Position numbers and translations under genes: made by a program. The notes beneath the pieces were generated by a model. That model ran no database searches and was not told the origin of the DNA. It saw nothing but the letters and a program-made list of their open reading frames with translations. Below are positions 10,649 through 22,600 of a DNA stretch of 64,000 nt, piece by piece; the stretch's first letter is position 1; every line of letters begins with the position of its first letter. This stretch comes from Periplaneta americana. Its lineage: Eukaryota; Arthropoda; Insecta; Blattodea; Blattidae. The DNA lies in NCBI RefSeq assembly GCF_040183065.1, contig NC_091128.1, positions 174,516,244 through 174,580,243 on the forward strand, read 5' to 3'.

Positions 10649-13600
10649 TAGTGGCTTGTGCAGCAAATGCTGCTGCAAACTAAGTTCGTTAGACGTTCAA
10701 ATAAACATTTTTCAGATTTATTTTCAATCAAGAATACTTGTCTTTTTGATAGTTATTTGCTTCCATAATAATGAAACATACTCCCTCTGAATTGATTTTT
10801 TTTTAGGCCAAATGCTTTTTCTTGAACCTATCCAACTTCAGTTTTTGAGTTTCAACGCGAAAACGCAAGTATCAATTACAGGACGATAGCAGTAGCTATT
10901 TCAGGTCATTGTGGATTGTAGGCAAAAGTTAAAAAAAATGCCAGGTTTGCTAAGCTTTCAAACAATAGCATTTTCGTATAGCTGCTGCATGAAGAACTTG
11001 AAATGTAGAGCGTAAAATCATTTTATCCTACTAAGAGATCTTGCTGAAATGATCTGGAGAATACAACATTTTCTAGGCCTCTTATTTTATCAGTAAGCAA
11101 TACCTATTTATCTTTCCTTAGGAACTGTAATTTTTGCTCTCTCTCGAGCCAATACTGAAGACAATGACACATATCAATATCTACACTACACCGCCATTAA
11201 GTATATGAAAAAGGCCCAACCCCACTGGTTTAATAAGTATAAAAATATTTGATTTTTAATAACAATATTATTATCTTACTTAAGTTTTGTAGTTATATAT
11301 AGCAGCCACTCAGTAAATTATAGAAATGAAGATCTAAATTAAGATATTCTCTACATTTACTTACATAACCACAAAACGTTTCACTTTCATGTCATCAATA
11401 TAACATCAATATTATATACAATTAATGAAGAATAGACGCATCTTGATATTAACTATAATAATATTTAATTTCTAATGGTAATAATGTCATCAAACCATCT
11501 CAAGTTTCGTAGATTTGAATATCCAATACACAGCTGTACTCAGAAAATTATACACTGCAGAATTAGTTTTTAATAACAAATTGAATTGAGCTCTAAATAT
11601 GTCGGCAATCCTGCAGGTCATGGCCTTCGTGTAATAGCCTATTGTTTATTGTAGTGTGTGTTTTGTTCTGAAATTCAATCAAGTTGGCTGTGATTCAATA
11701 AAATTTGTTACAATTACACATATATAAACACTAAATATAAACATTTACATAGAGTTAAAAAATTTTACAGGAGAAAAAGTTCGTCCAAAGGGCTGGACTC
11801 TGGAAGAGTACCCAAAACGCTCATTGCATTTCCGCGTTGAATAGCAATACTTAAGCGTTGACGCAAATAAGTAGTGCAACGGCGATCACCAGTAATGGAG
11901 ATCAAATTTTGGCCGATTTGAGATACCAAAACTTTAGCGTCATGACTCCAAGGACCGAAGGTCTCCACAGCAAATGGGACAAAGATATAATTGTCTAAAA
12001 CGAAGATCAGTTAGTTCTCAAAACTGACAACAGATGGATTTTGGAAAATAGGAAAATTATGTAGGAAAATTGACATTTCACTGAAAACTACTACTTTTCC
12101 GAAAAACTTTGGATGCCAGGCATGAAAATGAGGGGTCACTCATTAAAATCCGTTCAGCCGTTTTCCCGTAATTTCCATTACCAGTTCAAATTATATATAT
12201 AGATAAATTATGCAGCTTAGAACTTGACCAATAATCATTCTCTTAAAACATATAATACATAAAAAATAAGATAAATGATTACATTTTAAGAATGAATTTT
12301 AAAGGTATCTTTATAGAAATTTGGAGGCGTATTTTCCAAATGCAACAAAACACAAATTTCTATTTCGGAGAAAAGTTTCCTAATAGCCTAAAGAACGTGT
12401 GTTGCAAATATCATGCATATAGCATTAATAGTTCTGAAGATATAACTTTAGGCATGAGAATAAAGCAATAAATAATTAAAGCTAAGAGAAATTGCAGTCA
12501 TAGTGTCATTTAAAAACCCTGTGCGCCGGAATTTTGAAAATAGCGTTGCAGTGGCTAACAAGGCCATAAATGCGCATCAAGTTTTGTGTAACCTATTCTT
12601 CACATATCAAAGTTATTAATGGAGAAAAATTCGCTCCGGTGCCGAGCATCGAACCCGGGACCCCCAGTTCTACGCACTGGGTGCTCTAACCACTGAGCTA
12701 CGCCGAGGCTCAATCCACATCACCGGATCAAATCCTTTTCCTTTGGTTCTTTCTCTTAGTGGCGTTACTCCGTGTTCGACATATTATAGGCCTGTGTATG
12801 GGAATATTTACATAATTTATATTTAGTCGTCACACAAGGAGCGCATTCATTCGAGTGAATTAACCTTTATATACAATTTTTTTTTAATTCACTGGTTTTC
12901 CTCCTTAAAACCAACCTCTCCCCTTCAGGCAACGTTGCTTACCTGGAGGAACACGTCCTCAGGGGTGACGGCCTGCCGGTATGACAGTTCGAACTCAGGC
13001 TTCTCGCGGGGATCCGAGCTATCGTCGACCACGCTGTCTTCTGGCACTTCACTCTCGTCCCAGATAGCGTCGCCATCACTAGCGGTTGTGTCCCGCGTTT
13101 TTAATTCGGTGGAGGATCCCTTCGGCCCGATGTGGCCCGGACCTGCGTGGACAACCCAACAGTATCTTGTAAATACTGTGCACCAGGTTTTCTCAGTACA
13201 GAGGAAATTACACAGCTATGGAATACATTTTTTTTAAATTGCTATTTGTTCGTCACTAGTGCCACGACCGTGGCTAACGAGAAAGACAAACTATGGCGCG
13301 ACATCACATTCTCAGTCATAACGTGGCCAACATTGAACAAGTTTATATATAAATGCACGTTTAACATGAGTTTGATATAGCAATTCATTTGTTTTTTAGA
13401 ACTTTGAACATGTACTGGGTGTTCATTTCAAAGTGTGTCATGACGTCACTGTTGTTGAGTCACCGATTTGAAGGAGTTTCAGCTTATATGTCAGAGAAGC
13501 TGCCTATTATTCAAGGCGTTCTTCAATCTGAACTTGAGAACGTGTACGGTATAACTTGAACGTCGTACCAACAGATGGCGGTCTGTACTGTCTGTGTGCT

Positions 13601-16600
13601 ACCATAACCTCTTTCGAACTGTGTTTTGCGCCGGCAAGTCGTACGCAGGATATTTGTTATCATCGGTTGCGTACGGTAACATTCCACAACACAAATCAAA
13701 TACTCCGTGTCCATGTTGACCGTCGAAGTTAATGTCAACAAATACGTAAGTAATCGTCTTAACCCTCTCCCCATATCCCGACAGTACGTATTTCCAAACA
13801 GTTCACATTCCTGCCACTACCGGCGTTATCGTACGCATCGGTACGTACTCTTCAGAATGAACGCCGTACTTGCTAGGCAACTTCTCTGCCTCATAGGTTA
13901 TACACCTCTGCGGAAGTGTAGGAAGATTGAATTCTCTAGGCTCATCGGCTAGTCACATGACGGCATACAGCGAGCCATGACACACTTTGAACTGAACACC
14001 CAGTATTTATATTAGGCGATTGTCACGATGGCCATGACTAAACCAAGATAACTCCGATTCGCGCCGTAGTCTGCCTTTGTCATTAGATCCGAACTGTGAC
14101 AGCTCCAGAAAAATCGTTGTTACAGATAATAGCGATTTTGTCACAGTCTGATTTTTGTATTCGGATGTTTCTTGGCGATTGTGGGGCTCCGTTTCCTGTC
14201 TGAAAATTTCCATATCGTCTAGAATTCAATATCACTGCCATCTACCTATCTCTGAACAACCCACAAGGAAAACCATATAGATATATTATGGTTAATGCTC
14301 TTCTGCGAATTGAAGTGATACACCGGTGCCATGTCTTATATCAACAATAGTGATTAGCGCGGTGAGTATACTGAAAACAAAACACGCTCTGAGTGATGTA
14401 TATGTTCGCCCAAGAATGTTTATGAATGATTAAGTGAATCATTCGTAGAATAATATAGCTCCAGTATCAAAGAGTATCCAGTTAATCTTTTAATTAGATC
14501 CCAGCAGGGGCGGATGCAAGGGGGGGGGATTAAGGGGATATATCCCCTCCCGAAATTTTGAGAAAAATACGAAACAAGAAACAAAAATAATATTAATTTT
14601 AATTCGTGAATTTACCTAGGAATTAGAGAGTTTTCCACGTAAATTCTCTTTGCTAAAATGTTAAATTCCAAGAACTGCAGGAAGACAAACACAGCGTTCT
14701 TACTTCAAGACAGAGAATCATGAAGAGTATTTTATGCTTTTAATTTTCCTTCTCTTCTTAGACTATTTCATTAGTCAGCTCAAGGACAGGTTTTTAAATC
14801 ATAAGAGAATCCTAAAGTCCATACAAACTTTGCTGCCTGAAAACATAGTGCGAGCATCAGATGAAGATTTAGAAACTGCTGTTCAGGCTGTAGTAAATCA
14901 GTGGCCCAATGATGTTGATGCATCACCAGAATCTTTCTTCAATGAATTGAAGATGTGGAGAAGAAATTTCCTTGATCAGAAAAATCTTCACCTAATACCT
15001 ACTGATTTTATATCATCTTTGAACAGGTGCAATGAAATTATTTTTCCCTGCAATCGCAAGGCGCTGAAACTTTTCTGCACGTTGCCTGTAACTACAGCAA
15101 CACCAGAACGGTCGTTCTCAACATTGCGGTATTTGAAGACTTACTTGAGGAGCACGATGGGAGCAGACAGATTAAATGCACTGGCCTTGATATATATATA
15201 TATACATAAAAATGTAGAATTAAAAGCTCATGAAGTACTGGATGAAATGTCTAAGAAGCCTCGTTGCCTTCTTCTGTAAATGTCATTCTGTCATTGTTTT
15301 TGTATTGCAGTCATTGTAAATGTTAAAATTAAAAAATTATGGTTTATTTAACAACACTCGCAATTGCCGAGGTTATATCAGTGTCGCCGGTGTGCCAGAA
15401 TTTTTTCCCTCAGGACTTCTTTTACATGCCAGTAAATCGACTGATATGAGGCCTGTCGCATTTAAACACACTTAAATGCCATCGAGCTGGGTTGGGGTAG
15501 AACCCGCAACTTCGAGCTATACCGACTACGCTACTCAGGCCAACTTGTAAATGTTTGTGACTCGGAAACAAATTGTGAGTATATAAACTTATTTCTCATT
15601 ACTCCATTTTTACTATCTCCTCAAATCCCTCCCCGAAAAAAAATCCTGCATCCGCCCCTGGATCCCAGTTATGTTGTCCTTCAAGTTGATCTTCTGATTT
15701 GCAGTTGTCTGGACTCTGGAGCTGTCATATGTATGTACAAGAGTCGCCATCGCTGTGAATCACATATCGGGCAGGAATGGCGATTTCTCGGAGCTGTGAT
15801 GGAGGACATAAATACAGAGACCTGGTCCTCCAGGTTGGGGGTTGGTTCGTGGGGCTGACACCCCCACAACTGTAAAAAAAAACTACTTGTTGAGAAGCCT
15901 CAATTGAAGCCTCGGAATTGGTTGAAACACCGGCAGCGAATTAAGCGACGGAACATGGTCTTTATCTCGGAACAACTGCATGGAGAAGATTAGCACAGGA
16001 CAGGGACAGTTGGAGGAAGAAAATTGAGGAGGCTAAGGCTCAACTTTGGGCTCTGATGCCATCATAATAGTAGTAGTGATTTTGGAACTGTGGTGCAGTC
16101 GGAACCAGCGACAAGATTGTCACAGCGACAAAATCACAGGTCTTCAAGTCACACCCCATCCCTAGCCTCTTTCTTCTTATTCCTTCCGTAACCCTTGATT
16201 ATCATACAATCTCATATGTAATCCACCTTCTTCCGCAACAGACCATCCATCAGTCCGGGAATTATCTCAACAGACTGAGTGTGCCTTCCCGCAGTCGAGA
16301 GACAATAAGAGGCTATAAATATCATGGATCATGAGCGGCACTAAATTATAAGACGATCAGTGGTGAGCCATTTTATAAATATGAAAAAGTATATTTATTT
16401 GAGTCATATAATAATAGTCTTATTCTCCTATACAGTTATCACACATTTGTGAATTTCACAAATTTCAGAGTAGTACAGGGACATCATTTTATTTTTACTA
16501 ACATTTTTAATATTAACCTGGCTATACCTTTAGAGAACCGGAAAACCCGTTCGCTAACCCCTTCCACAACTGGAGTTCGATGATACTGGCGTAAAATACA

Positions 16601-19600
16601 AACACATCACTTTACTAGGTATAGGAGGGAAGAAAGGTACTTCATCCATTTACGTAAACTAGGAAATATCGCGATTTTGAGTTCGATAATTTTCATTAGG
16701 ATTTTTATTTAATCAAAATGCAGTACTGTATTAACAATGAGTGTTTTTACTCACGAACTGAGCTATCCATGCGAACGTGTTCATTATGTAGTGTATATTA
16801 TACTGTCTACAGCACATTAGCGTACAATATAGAGAATAATGAAGTTCAATTGAAAAATAATCATAAAATGGATATTTAAACACATTTTTGAAGATGGTAG
16901 CCATTCATTTCGATAGCCTACAGGCTTCAGTTCTTTTATGCATATTATCGCACTATAGACTATTGCATCTAATTCCAATTACCAGTTTCGTCCTTCGTAC
17001 TAGTAACTCATGTTGAAATAATTCTGTACCTACTCTATAAAAGAGTACCTTATGTAATGTAAATTCAATCTTCACTTCTGCCTGACCCGCATAGATAAAA
17101 TTACTCGGACATGCTATCTACTCTCCGTCCAAGAGGTTATGCCGCAGGATCTTAGAAAGGAGGGAAATCACGTGACAGTTAATTACTTAACTAGGCCCTT
17201 TTATTTAAGTTATTTTAAACAGTTGTATAATATTACGTAAACGTCCAATTCCTAACAGAAATTAATGTTTTCAGAAAAGAGCTAAGACAGCCCTGCTTTT
17301 ACAGAGGGCCGTGCAGAAGCAGGTGGGGGAAATCGGGATGTGACGTAGGCAAACGGACAGTACCTGTGCGAAAATATGATTCAATATTAAAAGTTCTTTC
17401 GTCACTGGAAAACGCGAACATATTTCTGGAACGTACTATACTCAGTAACTCAGTGCTGTTTACTATAAGCGGCCTTGATTCTGTCTGGAGAACAGTTGAA
17501 ACTTCATTAGTAGAAGGGGTGGGAGTGAAGTACATTCAAAAACTCAGGTACAATAAAAATTGAAGTAAAAATAAAATGATGTTCCTGTATAACCTATAAG
17601 TTAACAATTGAGTTATGTATGTATTTTACTATATATTAATATTATTGTGCTGAATAAACACACTTCAATTTTATATAACTAGGCTGAACTGCGCCCTAGC
17701 TTCTACTCTTTTGGATTTCAATGCCTAATGTAGCGTAAACCTTTGCATTAAATAAATAAATTTGAAATATATGTATACTTTTTTGCCAATACAGCAATTC
17801 GCAATCTGTACCTTGTGTCTTTTCTTGCACTTCACTTAAAATGATGTCCAATATAGGAGATATGTGGTTGTTGTAACATTCATAAATGATGCGTCTTATT
17901 ATATCACGTCCGAAATCATCGTTTCTTGAATTTCGTGACTGTTTGTGATGCAGTCTGAGTTTTCTCTTTAGGAGTGTTATACTCGGTTATATTGATAGAA
18001 ATTATTTTCTTCACTAAAGGTACGGTCACACGTCGCTACTTTTGCAGCGCTACTTTTGTACTGCAGCTGCAAAAGTTGCGTGTCGTGTTCACACGTAAGC
18101 CAAAAGTAGCACGCTGCACGCTACTTTTCGTGCTGCACAACCCGAGTGCAGCAAAAGTTGCAACTGGAGGTTGCGAGTCTGTTCACACACAAGGCGCTAC
18201 TTTTGCAGCCGCAGTCATGCTGCAGGTTCCCATCTCCGTGTTGACTTCTCAGTATACATTTTGTGGTTATGTTCGCATTATTAATAAACTCATGCGAAAG
18301 CTTACTTATCTATTATTTGCTTTTCTGTCCTAACTAGTATTCATAAATTGGCATTATTTTTACTATAAAGCTTTTAAAAACGCCTATATACTTAAATGAT
18401 AACCAACAGTATATTCACGTAATCAATGTTGGCAACCCTCCTGTTTGAAACTACGCTACAGAAAATTAAAAAAGTGAATTATATCGTCAGCAAATATGTT
18501 CAGACTGTGTTGTGCATTTAATAACTGTTATAAATAATTTATTTTCATCACATCTAACATTAAAATATATCGAAACAATAAAAGTATCATTGGCACATTT
18601 GGATGGTAACACTGGTTGCAACCGCAGCAAAAGTTTCAACAAAACCGATATCAAAAATGCTGCGGCTGCAACCCTGAGAACCCTGTTCACACGTCGTTAC
18701 TTTTAAGCTGCGCGCAGCATGGAAAAGTAGCGGGCAGCAGGTTCGGCAGCCGCTACTTTTCGGGTTGCACCGTTGTTCACACGTCGCAGTACGAGAGTTG
18801 CGCAGTTTTTTGTACTGCAGCGCTGCAAAAGTAGCGACGTGTGACCGTACCTTTATGGTCTTGAAAACACCCGTAGAGCAAACAGTTTTAGCAATTATTG
18901 GTGAATCACATTTGCCTTCTCCTTCACTGAAAAAATAGGCATATATAGGCAACTGCAGCTTGTCTCTGTAATGAATGACCTCTTCCAACAGGAGAAGTAC
19001 GAACATTACAATTATTGATGTTCACTCTTCAATAGACATCCATAGTAGCCATATATTTCACTAATTTTAACGTACACTAAGAAAATTAAACAGATAATGC
19101 AAACTATGTGCATTCCAAGTCATAAACTATGTGGTGTTTACCTCTGCGCGGGACGAACGAAAGAGCAGCAGCTTGTGTGGCCTTCTGCTTTCAGCCCTCG
19201 CCCCCTGGTTTTTCTCCGAGCGAACGTACAATACATCTTTCCCTGATACAAAAGTTGAAAAATGAAAGTGGTTGTTGAGGGATGATAGTATCATACTCCG
19301 AGGCCAGAATTCATTGCAAATTTCGTCCACATGCAGAGTTACGTTGGTCATAAAACCACGTAAAACCAATAGTGGTTAAGTCCAGTAGCGGCTGATGGTC
19401 AAAATAATAAGTGTGCTACAATTTCTACTAGGTGTTCATTTCAAAGTGTGTCATGACGTCACTGTTGTTGGGTCACCGATTTGAAGCGAGTTTCAGCTGA
19501 TATGTTAGAGAAGTTGCCTATTATTTAAGGCGTTCTTCAGTCTGAACTTGAGAACGTGTACGGTATAACTTGAACGTCGTAGCAACAGATGGCGGTCTGT

Positions 19601-22600
19601 ACGGTCTGTGTGCTACCATAACCTCTTTCGAACTGTGTTTTGCGCCGGCAAGTCGTACGCAGGGTATTTGTTACCATCGGTTGCGTACGGTAACATTCCA
19701 CAACACAAATCAAATGCTCCGTGTCCATGTTGACCGTCGAAGTTAATGTCAACAAATACGTAAGTAATCGTCTTAACCCTCTCCCCATATCCCGACAGTA
19801 CGTATTTCCAAACAGTTCACATTCCTGCCACTACCGGCGTTACCGTACGTATCGGCACGTACTCTTCAGAATGAACGCCGTACTTGCTAGCCAACTTCTC
19901 TGCCTCTTAGATTATACACCTGAGCTGCGGAAGTGTAGGAAGATTGAATTCTCTAGGCTCATCAGCTAGCCACGTGACGGCATACAGCGAGCCAAGACAC
20001 ATTTTGAACTGAACACCCAGTATATTGGCCTACTGTATACACTTATATGTCTTTATCTTAATTTGGGACTCGCCTAGTGACGAAATATGAAGTCTATACG
20101 ACGTTTCTTCCTACTGTAGAACTTGTCAATTACCCTGGTGTTAAACCCCTCCATCTTGGACATCATACTCTTTTCTATTGACAGTTTTGCAAGAGCAGTG
20201 AGGCGATCCTGGGACATAGTGTTCCTTACAAACCGTTTTTATGCGTTTCAAGCAAGAAAAACATCTTTCTGGCTCAGCAGAGGTCATTTTTGGTGTTGTA
20301 ACCAAAATATTTAACAACTTCGTTATTTCACAGAATGGATCATGTAAATTGTTGGAGACTGTGTATTGTAACAATTGAACAGACATCTATATTTTGGAAG
20401 TCGGGTTTTCCGTATAGAACTCCAAGTTGTGTCTTTAACACTCTCTTGTTCAGTACAGTATAGCTGTTGACAGCATCTTCAAGTTCGCGTTCAAGAAAAT
20501 TAGGCTATGCGAAAAATTGCCAGAAAATTTGCTGTTTAACAATTTTGTTGCGTCTAAGTAGCTTAAAGACTGGAAACGATGAGTAGTTCCCTGAATTATA
20601 CAGTCATATATTTCCTTGGTATCAATTTTCTGGGATTCCATTTTCCGTCTCTTGCTGACTGATTCAGGAGGAACCTAAAAAAACAGGTAGATGGCAGTAG
20701 CAGTCGGACACTTGAATTACCAAATACATTGTACATAGTTCCGACACAGTCTGGTATATACAGTCGCGAAGCTCAATACGTAGTAAATATGCAAACATTA
20801 GATAGTTGCTCACCACTAGGATCGCTAATATCGCCTCATTACAGGAAATGCAAAATAGTACCGTCACAGTCTATTGTTTCTAGCACCCTCAAAACTCAAG
20901 CTTCGTGACTGTATATAGTAGACTGTGGTTCCGAGTTCTTCCACAAACAAGCATTCTTTCGTTACGCTTTAATTTTGCAATCTCCAAGCTGTGTTGTGCT
21001 GAAGCTGACTACAGCACTTCCCCGCGTAAAAATAGCCAATCAGGGCAGTGATTTCAGCTTCGCACATGCGCATTAATTGTCTACATTCTCATGTAGAGTT
21101 TTGAGTAGCACATTGTACCCCCTGAGGCACCAAAGAGCTAAGAGCGAAGACTAAATACTCTTTAACGCGTCATGAACATAACCACGGGAAATTGTCAAAT
21201 GGCAGATCAGATACTATGGTGGTATTGCAAATACATTATTTGAGCAAAAATTATCATTGTGCTGTAGCACATAAGGACGGGCCGCCCCTGGTTGAGTCCT
21301 TTCATAGACGGAGAGAGAACCGTTTCCTTGGGGGAGAGGGGGGGCAAAGCAAAACCATAGAATCCCGAGTTCACACCTGTGGAGTAACGGTCAGCGCGTC
21401 TGGCCGCGAAACCAGGTGGCCCGGGTTCGAATCCCGGTTGGGGCAAGTTACCTGGTTGAGTTTTTTCCGGGGTTTTCCCTCAACCCAATACGAGCAAATG
21501 CTGGGTAACTTTCGGTGCTGGACCCCGGACTCATTTCACCGGCGTTATCACCTTCATTTCATTCAGACGCTAAATAACCTAGATGTTGATAAAGCGTCGT
21601 AAAATAACCCAATAAAAAAAGAATTCCGATATAACGGGACATCCTTCCTCCGTTATAGCTTGACCGTGGTGTAATAGGCCTATATCGGAATATAATCATT
21701 AATAAAGGCACCTATTTTCGAGGGGCATGTTTCTTACAATGTTACATTCATGTCAGCGATGTTTCGGACCGAATTGTATAGGGCTCGAACTGTAGGTCTA
21801 CTACAATTTATAATAACAATCTCCCTCTTTTTCTCTCTCTCGTACACAAACACATGCATACATAAATAACACTACGTAACAGTGCTAACAGAAACTTTTT
21901 TATTTGAAGCTTACTTCCTGAAGTCATCATATGAAATATAAATTCTATTTATTTTACTCATGGTGTGAATTAAGATTTCTGATGGGGGGGGGGGGTAGAA
22001 TCCTAGATAGAAAATACCTTAATTATATCCATGAGTAGGCTTAAGATAAGATGTGTAATTCCTAAGTTATTGATTGTTGTCAGCTTGTCGGTGATGATAA
22101 TACATCAATATTATTTTCTTTGCTTATTTTATGCTTTATAAAGTATATTGGTATTAAAACAATAAAATTATATTTTGTGAGGGGGGGATAGAAGTTATCC
22201 CTGGTAGGGATGTTAATATGAATTTATGAAAAGGGGGATAATTTTTCAACAGGGGGGAAATCTCCACAATCGCACCCTGATTTTACTTAATCTCTCGTCT
22301 TTAAGTTTACACATTATACCGGGATCACTTTCCTTTTTTCTGCATTGCTGTACAATATGTTATTCATATTTCTCAAAGTGGCGGCCAGAATTCCTGCAGA
22401 CTTCCAAAACATGAGTACAGGCTATTACAAAAGAAACAAAAAAGTGCTTCCATTCCTCAATGATAGAAATTCTTGAAATTTAAAATAAATATCATAGTCC
22501 AGACACATGATCTGAAGATATCAATTTGTTAATTTAAGCATAGAAACTTAATCATTAACAAAACCAAGAAAAATATTTTAAATTCAATATTTTCTAACGT

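Larger units (their letters stand above)
14505..15660 (+). mobile_element. hAT element with perfect 8-bp target duplication
   Basis: The TIR CAGGGGCGGATGCA is present at both ends, and GATCCCAG occurs perfectly at 14497-14504 and 15661-15668. This is an 8-bp duplication, typical of hAT transposons. The 1.16-kb element retains the C-terminal third of its transposase and has a SINE inserted at 15340-15552. Confidence 0.93.

Noticed and set aside
12620-12715. Functional tRNA gene (also at 4791, 25290, 38176, 45420)
   Set aside because: A and B boxes are present but acceptor stems do not pair properly and a SINE body follows; copies recur at other sites.
12935-13237. Plus-strand open frame
   Set aside because: Antisense to DNAAF6 exon 2, which has matching splice sites and family motifs on the minus strand.
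13523-13774. Conserved 83-residue protein also found at 19537-19788
   Set aside because: Conservation follows from two young copies of the same MITE; no family motif, and the opposite strand is equally open.
17299-17563. Overlapping open frames on both strands
   Set aside because: No domain, no splice context and no similarity to anything I recognise.
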